Shown piece after piece: positions 1 to 10,168 of a stretch of 64,000 bases of DNA; position 1 is the stretch's first letter; each line of letters opens with the position of its first letter. Position numbers and translations under genes: made by a program. A model generated the notes under the pieces. The model saw nothing but the letters and a program-made list of their open reading frames with translations. It was not told where the DNA came from and searched no databases. The stretch spans positions 186,001 through 250,000 of the forward strand of contig NZ_PUHY01000004.1 of assembly GCF_002967765.1 (NCBI RefSeq). The letters run 5' to 3'. The stretch is from Blastopirellula marina (GTDB taxonomy: Bacteria > Planctomycetota > Planctomycetia > Pirellulales > Pirellulaceae).

Positions 1-312
1 GTCGCTGCATTACCCCAAACCTCTTGTCCTATCCAAATCAACAGGCCGCTTTGCGGCAAAAGTGGGGGTGGATCGTACTGAGGAAGCAGCATCTGAGAAA
101 GATCGATTTTCGCCACCTAACCATATCGTTCGTGGTAGTTTCGAGCTGGCTAAATTCTTGCCTGATTGAGACTTATGACCTAGAACACATGTGTCATGCT
201 TGGCCGCTTAAGATTCTGACTTTGGGCAAAACCAATTCCTGGTCATCTTCGTCTAGATCTTAGGACTAGTGCTAATCACCCCAACTCCTCACTTCTTTTG
301 CCCCGGGAACGT
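1..312. other. Left-edge non-coding stretch, upstream of the A2M gene
   Basis: No convincing gene is seen here. A 79-codon open frame at 24-263 (plus) has no recognisable protein features, and its composition does not resemble the neighbouring genes. The stretch probably holds the promoter and leader of the giant gene that follows, but I could not pick a promoter with confidence. Confidence 0.5.
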
Positions 313-3300
313 ATGATGTTGGCTCTTGCTCGGACCTCGGCCTGGACGCTGTTACTTGTCTTATTGCTGGCCCCTTTTGCCTTTGCTGCGGAAAGTGACG
401 TGGCGGATGTAAATGAAGACGATAAAACGCTTTACGTACTTGCTCCGACCTCCATTCGCGAGGCGATGCAGGATCGCAAATACGACGAAGCGGTTCAATT
501 GATCGATGCCGAACTGGCAAAAGGTGGTGGAGACAACGAGCAACTGCTGTATCTCAAAGGCCGAGCATTGCATTTTGCCGGCAAGTACGAGGAAGCGGTA
601 CGCACCTTCGAAGAGCAGTTGAAACGCTTCCCAGACTCTCGCTGGACACGTAAAGCGAAATTTGCGATTGGGTTGGCTTATGCCCGTCAGGGGGATTATC
701 GCAATGCTGAGGTCGCCTACCGGGAGCAAGCGACCTACTTATTATCGCTCGATCGAAAAGAAGAAGTCGCGGATATCTATCTAAGCTTGGCCCGTCTAGC
801 ATTCGATTGTGGCGAAGAAACGAAAGACCAAAGCGAATACGGCAAGGCCCTCCAGTTCTATCAAAAGGCACTGGAAGTCGGACCGAAACCCAGGACGCAA
901 GACAAGATCAATCTGCAGATCGCCCGAAGTCATGATCACATGGGGCAACAAGGTCCAGCGATTGAAGTCTACCGAAAGCTGGTCGCCGATAGCGAGGATG
1001 ACAGCATCCGCTTAACCGCCCGATACGAGCTTGGCGATCTTTATCTGAAAACTGGGCAACATGCCGAAGCCCGCAAGACATGGGAAGACTTGCTGGCACT
1101 TCACGACGGTGAGAATTCGGATTTACTGCCCAAAGCATCGTTCCGCCTGGCTGAGACTTATCACTTTCCCAATCCGCCGAGTGACCAAGATCTAGACCTT
1201 GGTGTCGCTGCGTTAGAGGATTACTTGGCCAAATATCCCGAGCATGAAAGCGTGCCCGAAGCTCACTTTCAGCTGGCTCGCGCATACTCGAACCGTGGCC
1301 GAGGAAACGACGCCGTTGCGGCACTCAAGTCTTTCCTGGAGATCGAACAGTTTGCCGATACGGACGCCTACGCCGATGCTCGATTCTTGCTTGGTTCGAT
1401 TTACGCACAGCAAAACAAGTTTGACGAAGCGGTTGCCGCCTGGAGCGAATACCTGTCGAAGCATCCGACTCACTCCAAGTGGAGTGAAGCTCAGCAGCGG
1501 ATCATCAACATTCAGTATCAAAAGGCCGAGTTCGCTTACGCGGAAAAGGAATACGACGCAGCACGCAAGCTATGGCGTGAGTTTCTGCTTCGTTACCCGA
1601 TTGACTCGCGAGCCCAGCAGATTCAGTTTCGGATCGGTCAAAGCTACTTCGAGCAAGAGAATTGGAAGGAAGCGATCGCGACTTGGAAGCAACTTGCCAG
1701 TAAGTTCCCAGGCAGCGAAATCGCCGCGAATGCCCAGTTTCAAATTGCGTTAACGACCGAAGAAAAGCTCGGGAAGTTGGCCGATGCCCTCGAGCTTTAC
1801 AAGCAATTGGACAAAACCTCCTATGCAGCCGCCGCCCAGCAGCGGATCACGCTTCTCACCGGCGAGCAGTTGGAAGTCGTCACGCTTCGGAAGTTCCGTT
1901 CCAACCAAAAACCTTCGATCCAGTTGAAGACCCGCAATCTGGAGAAGGTGACGGTTCAAATTTATCCGATCGACCTGGAAACGTACTTCCGCAAGATGCA
2001 GACGACCGGCGGCATCGAAAGCCTCGATATCGCACTGATCGATCCAGCCGAGAGTTTTACGTTTGAGGTGCCTGAGTACGAAAAGTATCGACTCGATACC
2101 AATACGGTCGAGATTCCCATCCATGCGCCCAATGGGAAGGATGCGGACAAACAAGCCGAAGCTGGCGTGGTGGCGGTGACCATCACGGGGGAAAAGCGAG
2201 AAGCAACCACGGTCGTCTTGCAAAGCGACTTGGACATGATCGTCAAAAGCTCGCGTGACGAAGTATTCGTCTACGCTCAGAACATGCGAACGAGCAAACC
2301 ATGGGGTGACGTCCGGCTGCTGCTTTCCAACGGGAGCGAAGTTTTCGCCGAGGCCTCGACCGGCGAAGACGGCGTGTATCGAGCCAAGCGGGATGAGTTG
2401 CACGGTTCGAGTGACATTCGCGTCCTTGGCATCAGTGGCGGACATTCGGCAGCCAATATTGTGAATCTGAACGGTTTAGAGATGGCTCGTGGTTTGGAAC
2501 GCCGTGGTTATCTCTACACCGATCGTCCCGCCTATCGACCAGGGCAACTGGTCCACTTACGTGGCATCATTCGGCACGTGAAAGAGGACCGCTACATGGT
2601 TCCTGTGGGTGAAGCATTCGAATTGGAAGTCGTGGATCCGCGTGGTCGATCACTGCTCGTCCAAGAGGTGAAGCTGAACGACTTCGGTTCGGCTGGCGGA
2701 CATCTAATCCTCCCCAGCGAATCGGCCGTTGGGCAGTATCAGTTGGTGATGAAGTCAGCAAAGGATAAGAGCGAAGTTTATCGCGGCAACTTCCAAGTGG
2801 CTGAGTTCCAACTTCCCCGGATCTTCCTCGACATCGAATTGGAAGAGAGCGTTTACTACCGGGGCGAGGTCGTCAAAGGGAAGATCGTTGCCAAATATTA
2901 TCACGGCGATCCTGTCATTGATCGCAATGTGCAGTACTTCCTGGACGGCAAGCAGGTCGAAGCGAAAACTGACAACAAGGGAGAGGTGGCGTTTGAGATG
3001 CCAACCCGCGACTTGCGAGATTCTAAGGTCGTTCAAATCCAAGCTCGGATGCCTGGTGAAGAAGCCGCGACCGCGAAGAGTGTCTTCATCTCCTCGGTCG
3101 GGTTCACGATGAACGCTTCCCTTGTGCGTGACACCTACCTTTCTGGTGAGTCGTTTGATGTCACCGCGACGGTCAAGGATCTGGAAGGGGAGCCGCTCGC
3201 GACCGATCTCACCCTATCCGTCCTGCGACTGGCCAGTGATAAGGCGAACCGCTCGCAAGAGGTTTTGGTATCCAAGCATGATCTTAAGTCGAACGAAGAT

Positions 3301-6300
3301 GGCGAGGCTCGACATACCGTCATGCTGGAAAAGGGAGGTCGCTACATCCTGCGATTCACTGGGGTCGATCGTTTTGATCATGACATCAGCGCCCAAACCG
3401 CAGTGAATATCTCTGACGAAAACGATCGAATCCGGCTTCATATCTTAGCCGATCGTCACTTGCTAAAGTCGGGTGACAAGGCTTCGGTCAATGTGCATTG
3501 GCGTGGTGAGCCGACTTTGGCGCTGGTTACCTTCGAGGGCTCTAAGATTCTCGATTATCGCCTTGTCGAGCTGAAAAACGGGAAGAACGACTTGAAGTTC
3601 GATATCGATACGTTTCTGGCTCCCAATTTTCAGCTGGCGATCGCAGCGATGACCGACGTTACCAACGAAGAGATGGTAAAGGACGGAAAGCCTACCCCAC
3701 TGCGATTTCACACTGCCAGCAGTGACTTTCAGGTGCAGCGTGATCTACGGATTGAATTGACGCTACCAGAGAATGCTCGTCCTGGTGAGAAGGTTACCGC
3801 ACAGTTGCGCACGACCGATGCCCTGGGCAATCCTCTACCTGCCGAGCTAAGCCTGGCGCTTGTCGAGAAAAGCTTGCTCGATCAATTCCCTCCGAACTGG
3901 GCGAAACCAAGTGATTTCTGGCAAGGCAATCCGCGAGTGTTTGCGATGCGAGCCACTTCCAGCATCGATTTCCACTATCAACCCGCGACCGAAGAAATCA
4001 ACCAACGTTTGTTGGAGGAAACAGAGCGGTTGATGGCTGAGCGAGAAATGCGTGATGAGCTTGACGATTTCGCTGGCGAGCCTCGCGAAGAAGCATTGAT
4101 GGAAGGATTCGACGCGATTGATGCCCCCGCGCGTGCCGGCAATAGCGGAGCTGGTCAATATGGCTATTATGGTGGTAATGCTAACCGTTTCGGAGTCGAT
4201 CCCAGCAATGCCCCCGCTCTTCCGCAAATGCAAAGCGGATGGGCTGGTAACCAGCGACCCAATGCTGTCGCTGGACGTATCGATACCGATGGCATCCGTA
4301 AGCAATCAGCAATGGATAGTTCCCTCTACTCGATGGACTTCCTCCAGTCGGCTGAAAAAGCAAAGCTGTCGTTTAGTCGACGAGCTCTGGGAGATGCGGT
4401 CACTTGGGAAGAGACCAAGTCAATCAGCCAGAATGCTTGGTATTTCAACACCCAAGGGAATTCGCAGCTTGGCCTCCAGATAATCGACGCCAATGGTCGT
4501 TACTCCAATCGGGCAATCAGCCTTGATCAAGGAGCAGAAGCCAATCAACAGTTGCTCTTGGCTTACGTTAACGATGCCCGAAAACGGGGAGATACGATCC
4601 TGGCAGGCTTACCACAACAGGAAACCGGTTTCTGGGAACCTCAGCTGACAACCGACGAGCAAGGTAAAGCTAGTGTTGAAATCACGCTACCTCCAAACTC
4701 GACCACTTGGAAGCTTTCGGCAAAAGGAATCACGGTCGAAACCCTCGCGGGTGAGACGGAAACGGAACTGACGGTTGCCAAGCCATTGTTCGCCGATTTG
4801 AAGCTGCCGATGGCCCTGCAAAGCGGCGACACACTTGAAATCCCGATTCGGGTATTCAAGAAGGATGGAAAGCCAGGAAAGGTAGAACTTGAGCTAGAGT
4901 TCGCGATCGGTGAGAAGAGGGTTACCCAATCAAAAACGATCGAGTTCCAAGAGAACAACGAGCATGACCTTTTAATTCCGCTCGAGATCGATCCAGCTTC
5001 GGTAAAAAATGCAACTTCCGCCGAGGCAACTTTTCAGCTCACCGTTAAGTCTGGTGACGTGGCGGATGTTGTTCGGCGGACGGTCCCCATCCGACAGCGG
5101 ACGTACCGCGTGGTGCGTTCAGCCGCCGGGAAAGCGGCCAGCGACATGACTGCGATCGTCAACTATCCCGAAGGAATGCCCTGGGAGAATCCGCAACTCG
5201 AAATCATCATCGGACCAAACGTTCGTACGGACTTGCTTAGTGTGTTGTCTCCGCCTGTGATGCCGATCTATCGCTGCGGAACCGTTTCGTCGACACCGAT
5301 CGACACGACCACCAGCGATATCCTGGCAGGCCTGGCCCTCGAGAAATTGCTTTCGCAAAGTCCGGATGGCGGCGGTCCTGCGCTTGACTCTGTGAAGTCG
5401 TCAGTCAATTCTTCCATCGCTTCGCTGATTGTGATGCAAAACGGCGAAGGAGGATTCAGTTGGAGTGGTGCTCAAACCGGAACCAACCGCTATTCGACTG
5501 CTCGGGCAGTGTGGGCTCTGGCCGCTGCCAAGAAGGCTGGATACCGTATCGATGCCGATCTGCTGCAAAAGAGTGTGTATGCCCTTAAGAACGAGATCCC
5601 CAAGCTGGCCGTGGGAGACTACGATAGCAAGGCGACCATCCTGCACGCTTTGACAATCGCCGGCAGTGGCGACTTCTCGCTTGCCAACCAGCTTCATCGC
5701 AACCGGCCTTCTCTGTCGGCGGCAGGATGCGCGTACTTGGCGCTGACGTTCGCCGCGATGGATCGATCGGATACCGCCCGCGAATTGGCCGACTTGGCGA
5801 AGAGCAAACTGGGGCAAACTGACGTTGCCGGCTGGAACAGTTCGACAGTCGAAGCCAAGGCGTTGTACGCACTGTGTGTCTTAGAGACTCAGCCGAAATC
5901 GCCTGAGATGGCGCGGATTGCCAAGGATGTGATGCAGCAGCGAACAGGGCATCGGTGGCAGCCAGATAAAGCAACAGGACCTGCGATGCTCGCGATCTGT
6001 GGTTGGGCGGCCGGACAGCAGCTTGCTGCCGATGAATATCAATTAACGATTTTGGTGAATGACCAAGAGGTCGAAACGCTTAAGATCGATGCCAAGAGCA
6101 TCACGCAGTCGGTAAAAATTCCGGCTGATTTACTGAAACGTGAGAAAGAGGAAACGGTTCGATTTCGATTGGCAGGGCGCGGCGAGTTCACCTATCGCTG
6201 TCAGCTTTCGGCCGACGTACCGTTGGATAAGCTCAAGTCAAACACTTCACGCTGGTATCTCCGCCGCTATTACGATCCGGCTCCGGTTCGTTTCGATGGT

Positions 6301-8520
6301 GAGGAGATTCCGAGTGGGTTTGGCGTCGTTAGCGGGAGCTATCAATCGTTCCGCAATGACCTTTCGCAGCTGCCGGTTGCCGAGCGAGGCAAGGTTCGTC
6401 TCCATCTGTATCGCTCGAATGTTCGTAACGACGATGATGAGCAGCAGATGGAATACATTGTTATTACCGAGCCGATTCCAGCAGGGACGACGATCGATCC
6501 AAACTCGCTGCGTGGTAACTACGAACGTTACGAGATCCATCCTGGTTACGTCGTATTCTACGTTGGTCCGAGTCGCGGATCCCGTAGCATCTATTACGAC
6601 TTGGTCGGTATTCAGCCCGGGGATTTCTACGTTGGTCCGACATTGGCCCAAGATGTTTATCAGCCAGAGTCATTGGCGGTCGGCGAGTCGAAGTCGATCA
6701 TGGTGTTACCTGCTGGTGAAGAAAGTGGTGACGAGTATCGACTCACGCCGCAGGAACTGTATGAACTTGGGAAGCGGAAGTTTGCCAAGGGAGACATTCA
6801 AGAAGCCCAGAAAAACTTGACCGAACTGTTCAGCAACTGGGCGCTACACAACGACCCATTCCGAGACACTGTGAAGATGCTGTTCGACATTCATCTACAG
6901 CAATCACATTCTGCCGATGCGGTGAAGTTCTTCGAGATTCTGATCGAGAAGTTTCCTGACGAGCAGATCCCATTTGCCAAGCTGTTAAAGGTCGGGGATG
7001 CCTACAACGAATTAGGCGAATACGAACGGAGTTACTTGGTTTTCCGGGCGACCGTCGAAGCGAACTTCATGGTCGAAAGCCAGGTTGCTGGATTTCTGGT
7101 CGACAAGGGTGAGATGATTCGCAGCATTAAGGTGATGGAAGACCTGCTCCGCGATACACCGCAGGAACCATACGCTGCGATTGCCGAGTACGCGTTGGCC
7201 ACCGACGTGTATACCAACGCGAGTACAGCAGCCGCATCGAAGGAAGGTAAAAACCTTCGGCTGAATAAGGTTCACTTCCAGAAGAAGTCGCTGCAAATGC
7301 TCGAGCAGTTCCTAACGACCCATCCAGAAGATCCTTCCGCAGACGAGGCCGCATTCGCCCTAGCTTCCGGAATGACAGAACTGGAGCAGTATGAGCCGAC
7401 GATCAAACTGTGTGAACAATACAGTCGTCGCTATCCGAAAAGCGAGCATTTGAGTAGTTACTGGTATCTCACCGCCTTCTGTCACTTCGCTCTCAGCCAG
7501 CCGCAAGAAGCCTTGCAAATGTCGGAAAAGGTGGCGGAAAGTGTTCCTGCCGCTGCTCAGAATGCCGATACTGTTGCCGCGCAGAATCGTTGGCGTGCGA
7601 TCTATATCATGGGTCAAATCCATCACTCGCTAAATCAAGCCGCTCAGGCAATCGACGACTACAAGCAAGTGAAAGATCGTTTTGTCGATGCTGCCCAAGC
7701 GATCGAGTATTTCACTCGGCAAGATATCTCGCTCGACGAAGTGACAAGCTACTTACCGACCGAAAAGGTCGAACTGCAGCTCGACTATCGCAACGTGAAG
7801 AACTGCGAAGTGAAGGTCTATCGAATCGATTTGATGAAGTTCGGATTGATGCAGCGAAACCTGCAAAAGATCACCACGATCAATCTCGCCGGTATTCAAC
7901 CGCTGCACGAAACAACCATCGAGTTGGGCGATGGTAAGGATTACCAGAATAAGCAGCGAGCGATACCGTTGCCGGTTTCGGATGAAGGCGCGTACCTAAT
8001 CGTGACTCGAGCCGACAACTTACATGCAAGCGGTTTGGTTCTTGTCAGTCCGTTGAAGCTAGACGTAAACGAAGATCCGGTTTCCGGCCGTGTTCGAGTG
8101 ACGGTTAAAGACAAAACGAAAGATCATTACGTCGACGACGTTCACGTGAAAGTGATCGGCACTAATAATGCTGACTTTGTTTCGGGCGAAACGGACCTGC
8201 GTGGAATCTTCATTGGCGACGGAATCCAAGGCCGTACCACGGTGATCGCTCAGGCTGATAAAGGCGAATATGCCTTCTTCCGCGGTACGACCGACCTGGG
8301 ACCGAGCCAACCACAAAGCCCGAATCAGCAGGCAGTAGAATTACAGCAAATGAAAAAAGAGTTCGCGCCAGGCAAGCCTATGGGGCAGAACGATGCCAAA
8401 GACGAGCTGCTCCGAGGTATCCAATCGGGGAATGGAATAATACAAGAGGAGCAACGCCGCAATCTCGATCGATACTACCGCAATGATTTCAAGGGAGGTA
8501 TTAAGAACTTCAAGTTCTAA
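313..8520 (+). CDS. Giant secreted alpha-2-macroglobulin family protein with two TPR blocks
   Basis: A protein of about 2735 residues, predicted to be exported and to act at the cell surface or in the periplasm. The first in-frame start is TTG at 298. ATG 313 is preferred because it opens directly into a signal peptide (hydrophobic core, AFA cut near residue 25). Order: TPR repeats about 45-505; macroglobulin-like domains from about 520; an MG2-like YTDRPAYRPGQ motif near 733; a Gly/Asn/Gln-rich linker about 1247-1330 where bait regions lie; the A2M core from about 1438; an alpha/alpha-toroid (GGFSWSG) about 1690-1900; a second TPR block about 2143-2463; and a second MG-like module about 2476-2666. 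The thioester CxEQ is missing: Cys1655 sits in YRCGTVSST. Bacterial A2Ms trap proteases, so with no thioester any trapping would be non-covalent. The TPRs suggest protein partners. Family assignment is firm; the exact role is inferred. Confidence 0.9.
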   Translation: MMLALARTSAWTLLLVLLLAPFAFAAESDVADVNEDDKTLYVLAPTSIREAMQDRKYDEAVQLIDAELAKGGGDNEQLLYLKGRALHFAGKYEEAVRTFEEQLKRFPDSRWTRKAKFAIGLAYARQGDYRNAEVAYREQATYLLSLDRKEEVADIYLSLARLAFDCGEETKDQSEYGKALQFYQKALEVGPKPRTQDKINLQIARSHDHMGQQGPAIEVYRKLVADSEDDSIRLTARYELGDLYLKTGQHAEARKTWEDLLALHDGENSDLLPKASFRLAETYHFPNPPSDQDLDLGVAALEDYLAKYPEHESVPEAHFQLARAYSNRGRGNDAVAALKSFLEIEQFADTDAYADARFLLGSIYAQQNKFDEAVAAWSEYLSKHPTHSKWSEAQQRIINIQYQKAEFAYAEKEYDAARKLWREFLLRYPIDSRAQQIQFRIGQSYFEQENWKEAIATWKQLASKFPGSEIAANAQFQIALTTEEKLGKLADALELYKQLDKTSYAAAAQQRITLLTGEQLEVVTLRKFRSNQKPSIQLKTRNLEKVTVQIYPIDLETYFRKMQTTGGIESLDIALIDPAESFTFEVPEYEKYRLDTNTVEIPIHAPNGKDADKQAEAGVVAVTITGEKREATTVVLQSDLDMIVKSSRDEVFVYAQNMRTSKPWGDVRLLLSNGSEVFAEASTGEDGVYRAKRDELHGSSDIRVLGISGGHSAANIVNLNGLEMARGLERRGYLYTDRPAYRPGQLVHLRGIIRHVKEDRYMVPVGEAFELEVVDPRGRSLLVQEVKLNDFGSAGGHLILPSESAVGQYQLVMKSAKDKSEVYRGNFQVAEFQLPRIFLDIELEESVYYRGEVVKGKIVAKYYHGDPVIDRNVQYFLDGKQVEAKTDNKGEVAFEMPTRDLRDSKVVQIQARMPGEEAATAKSVFISSVGFTMNASLVRDTYLSGESFDVTATVKDLEGEPLATDLTLSVLRLASDKANRSQEVLVSKHDLKSNEDGEARHTVMLEKGGRYILRFTGVDRFDHDISAQTAVNISDENDRIRLHILADRHLLKSGDKASVNVHWRGEPTLALVTFEGSKILDYRLVELKNGKNDLKFDIDTFLAPNFQLAIAAMTDVTNEEMVKDGKPTPLRFHTASSDFQVQRDLRIELTLPENARPGEKVTAQLRTTDALGNPLPAELSLALVEKSLLDQFPPNWAKPSDFWQGNPRVFAMRATSSIDFHYQPATEEINQRLLEETERLMAEREMRDELDDFAGEPREEALMEGFDAIDAPARAGNSGAGQYGYYGGNANRFGVDPSNAPALPQMQSGWAGNQRPNAVAGRIDTDGIRKQSAMDSSLYSMDFLQSAEKAKLSFSRRALGDAVTWEETKSISQNAWYFNTQGNSQLGLQIIDANGRYSNRAISLDQGAEANQQLLLAYVNDARKRGDTILAGLPQQETGFWEPQLTTDEQGKASVEITLPPNSTTWKLSAKGITVETLAGETETELTVAKPLFADLKLPMALQSGDTLEIPIRVFKKDGKPGKVELELEFAIGEKRVTQSKTIEFQENNEHDLLIPLEIDPASVKNATSAEATFQLTVKSGDVADVVRRTVPIRQRTYRVVRSAAGKAASDMTAIVNYPEGMPWENPQLEIIIGPNVRTDLLSVLSPPVMPIYRCGTVSSTPIDTTTSDILAGLALEKLLSQSPDGGGPALDSVKSSVNSSIASLIVMQNGEGGFSWSGAQTGTNRYSTARAVWALAAAKKAGYRIDADLLQKSVYALKNEIPKLAVGDYDSKATILHALTIAGSGDFSLANQLHRNRPSLSAAGCAYLALTFAAMDRSDTARELADLAKSKLGQTDVAGWNSSTVEAKALYALCVLETQPKSPEMARIAKDVMQQRTGHRWQPDKATGPAMLAICGWAAGQQLAADEYQLTILVNDQEVETLKIDAKSITQSVKIPADLLKREKEETVRFRLAGRGEFTYRCQLSADVPLDKLKSNTSRWYLRRYYDPAPVRFDGEEIPSGFGVVSGSYQSFRNDLSQLPVAERGKVRLHLYRSNVRNDDDEQQMEYIVITEPIPAGTTIDPNSLRGNYERYEIHPGYVVFYVGPSRGSRSIYYDLVGIQPGDFYVGPTLAQDVYQPESLAVGESKSIMVLPAGEESGDEYRLTPQELYELGKRKFAKGDIQEAQKNLTELFSNWALHNDPFRDTVKMLFDIHLQQSHSADAVKFFEILIEKFPDEQIPFAKLLKVGDAYNELGEYERSYLVFRATVEANFMVESQVAGFLVDKGEMIRSIKVMEDLLRDTPQEPYAAIAEYALATDVYTNASTAAASKEGKNLRLNKVHFQKKSLQMLEQFLTTHPEDPSADEAAFALASGMTELEQYEPTIKLCEQYSRRYPKSEHLSSYWYLTAFCHFALSQPQEALQMSEKVAESVPAAAQNADTVAAQNRWRAIYIMGQIHHSLNQAAQAIDDYKQVKDRFVDAAQAIEYFTRQDISLDEVTSYLPTEKVELQLDYRNVKNCEVKVYRIDLMKFGLMQRNLQKITTINLAGIQPLHETTIELGDGKDYQNKQRAIPLPVSDEGAYLIVTRADNLHASGLVLVSPLKLDVNEDPVSGRVRVTVKDKTKDHYVDDVHVKVIGTNNADFVSGETDLRGIFIGDGIQGRTTVIAQADKGEYAFFRGTTDLGPSQPQSPNQQAVELQQMKKEFAPGKPMGQNDAKDELLRGIQSGNGIIQEEQRRNLDRYYRNDFKGGIKNFKF

Positions 8521-8543
8521 GGGAAGCCTGGGAGAAGTCATCA

Positions 8544-8567
8544 GGCCTGAAAGTGGACGTTCAGGCC
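8544..8567. terminator. Perfect 8-bp hairpin between convergent genes
   Basis: GGCCTGAA (8544-8551) and TTCAGGCC (8560-8567) form a perfect stem with an 8-nt loop. It lies between the stops of the convergent A2M and nuclease genes. No clean T-run follows on the plus strand, although a T-rich stretch (tttatttt) lies about 15 nt further on. A terminator for one or both genes is likely but not certain. Confidence 0.5.
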
Positions 8568-8583
8568 GGATGGTAACTTCGGT

Positions 8584-9621
8584 TTATTTTAACCAGCGAG
8601 CGTCATGTCCGCGCTTGCGAAGTTCTTCGACGAAGCTCTTCGGACCATGAGTGCAAAAAACGGATTTCGGCGAGACCTGCTCGACGGCACTCAGTAGTTG
8701 ATCGAAGTCAGCGTGATCGGACAATGGAATCCAGTGATCCTTGGGAGCTGAGTTTCGCCGCTTTTCATCCATGGCCCATCCGGTGACGTGGAACTTTTCC
8801 ACGTGCAACGCGCCGGGAAGCCCGCCTGGGGTGATCGGCCGGGGGGGGATGATCACGGCGCAGCCTGCGATGGGGCGTCCTTCGTAAGGACGAAAGTCGC
8901 CCAGGTCACAACCGGCCGCTTGGTAGATCTGGCTGATCTCATACACCGCAGGATGCTGCAGCACGGGGATCCCGTTAGAGGTAAGGATCTTGGTGACTTC
9001 CTGGGACTTCCCCAACACATAAGCGGAGATTACCGGTGTGGCTCCGCGACGAATAGCCTGGGTGACTTTCTCTAACAGCATTTCGGTCACCACTTCACGT
9101 GACGGTAAGCGGTACTTGGGATGACCGAAGGTGCATTCCATGATCAGGTAGTCGGCTTGGCAAAGCTCGGCAGGCTCGGCGGTGGCGGACGTTCCCAGTC
9201 GGAAGTCGCCGGTGTATAGCAGCGAGCCTTTTTCATGTTCAGTTAGCAGCATAGCCGATCCGAAGATGTGTCCAGCTGGCAGTGCTGTCAGGGGATGTCC
9301 GGCGACTTCTATCGCCTGTCCGAACCGCATGACGCGTGTCGTGACGTTTCCAAGCCGGTGCTTCACCATCTTAGCGGTCGCCTCAGTGCATAAAGCCAAC
9401 CCGTGACTGGCCGCATGATCCATATGAGCGTGCGAAATGAACCCAATCGCCTGGCGGCGTGTCACATCGATGCCAATTCGCGAAGGGAGCAGAAACAGCC
9501 CTCGGTCGGTCGCAAATAGCCCGGAAACGTGTCCTGGGCCGATTTCCGAAGGGGACAGTTCCGGCGTAAGCCACTTCTGGTGGGCATTTTCTGTCGAGGT
9601 GGTCGCTTTTCTTCCGGACAA
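8584..9621 (-). CDS. Metallo-beta-lactamase-fold (beta-CASP) exonuclease-like protein
   Basis: A 345-residue metal-dependent hydrolase of the MBL fold, close in layout to the SNM1/'ligase-associated DNA exonuclease' group. The HAHMDH zinc motif is at residues 64-69, followed by a metal-ligand-like AGHIFGS (His117), YTGDFR (Asp138) and LSDHADFD near residue 305. The last is the C-terminal beta-CASP-type motif seen in nucleic-acid processing members. The usual partner, an ATP-dependent DNA ligase, is not in the window. The gene converges on the A2M gene and diverges from the tmRNA. The first residues are polar with no signal peptide, so it should be cytoplasmic. An RNA-processing (CPSF-like) role is the main alternative. 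Confidence 0.8.
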   Translation of the reverse strand: MSGRKATTSTENAHQKWLTPELSPSEIGPGHVSGLFATDRGLFLLPSRIGIDVTRRQAIGFISHAHMDHAASHGLALCTEATAKMVKHRLGNVTTRVMRFGQAIEVAGHPLTALPAGHIFGSAMLLTEHEKGSLLYTGDFRLGTSATAEPAELCQADYLIMECTFGHPKYRLPSREVVTEMLLEKVTQAIRRGATPVISAYVLGKSQEVTKILTSNGIPVLQHPAVYEISQIYQAAGCDLGDFRPYEGRPIAGCAVIIPPRPITPGGLPGALHVEKFHVTGWAMDEKRRNSAPKDHWIPLSDHADFDQLLSAVEQVSPKSVFCTHGPKSFVEELRKRGHDARWLK

Positions 9622-9643
9622 GGAGAACCTAGAATATTGTTAT

Positions 9644-9674
9644 GAGGTAGTTGTCTGATTCGGGCAGCTACCTC
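9644..9674. promoter_or_regulatory. Inverted repeat in the leader between the nuclease gene and tmRNA
   Basis: GAGGTAG (9644-9650) and CTACCTC (9668-9674) form a perfect 7-bp stem between the divergent nuclease gene and tmRNA. It could fold in the 5' leader of the nuclease transcript or bind a protein. Its function is unknown. Confidence 0.3.
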
Positions 9675-9769
9675 TTTGTACCTAATTCTTCATGCGTGCG
9701 GGCGTTCCTGCCGATGGGTAAAGAACGTTTTCCCAGAAATGGGTCACACCAAATGAGGAAGCTTACACC

Positions 9770-10127
9770 GGGGGCGAACTGGTATCGACCGGATAGTCTG
9801 AAGTGTAAGTTGCGTGTCGTGGTTGGTCAGCAGGCCACGTAAAAAGCAGACCAAACAATAATTGCAAACGATAACTTTGCACTGGCTGCCTAATTAGTTG
9901 TAGCCCCGACTGATGGTCTTTGTCGGAGAGACTTGAAAGTCGGACGCCAATTCCGACTCGCCAACGGTCACGTGGAGCACGCCTGCGGCTAAAAATCGTT
10001 CTCCTCTAGTCTTCCAGGAATCCTGTCGATTGGAGTCCTGATTGGCGAAACTTAAATCAATCGAATACACACGTAGATGCTTACATGGAAATGTCGCGGC
10101 ACGCGGGTTCAATTCCCGCCGCCTCCA
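9770..10127 (+). ncRNA. ssrA: Transfer-messenger RNA (one-piece)
   Basis: This RNA rescues stalled ribosomes and adds a degradation tag. The 5' acceptor strand GGGGGCG (9770-9776) pairs with CGCCTCC (10120-10126). The T arm is GCGGG-TTCAATT-CCCGC (10103-10119), with discriminator A10127. CCA is not encoded. The sequence after the acceptor strand is the conserved tmRNA 5' start. The tag frame runs from the resume codon GCA at 9864 and reads A-N-D-N-F-A-L-A-A, ending at TAA 9891-9893. The hydrophobic ALAA end is the usual ClpXP/ClpAP-type degron. A strong terminator follows at once. Length is about 358 nt, with no sign of the permuted two-piece form. Confidence 0.97.
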
Positions 10128-10132
10128 CTTAT

Positions 10133-10168
10133 TAGCCACTTGCTCAAACGAGCAAAGTGGCTATTTTT
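10133..10168 (+). terminator. Rho-independent terminator of tmRNA
   Basis: A long stem of TAGCCACTTGCTC against GAGCA-A-AGTGGCTA, with one bulged A and an AAAC loop, is followed by TTTTT at 10164-10168. It begins five bases after the tmRNA discriminator. Confidence 0.9.

Noticed and set aside
24-263. 79-codon open frame at the left edge
   Set aside because: No ribosome site, no protein-like pattern and no coupling to a neighbour.
1750-2445. 231-codon minus-strand frame inside the A2M gene
   Set aside because: A long shadow of the high-GC coding frame on the other strand; no start signal or domain pattern.
9894-10139. 81-codon minus-strand open frame across the tmRNA 3' half
   Set aside because: It is antisense to a well-defined tmRNA and is the kind of false gene often called over this RNA.
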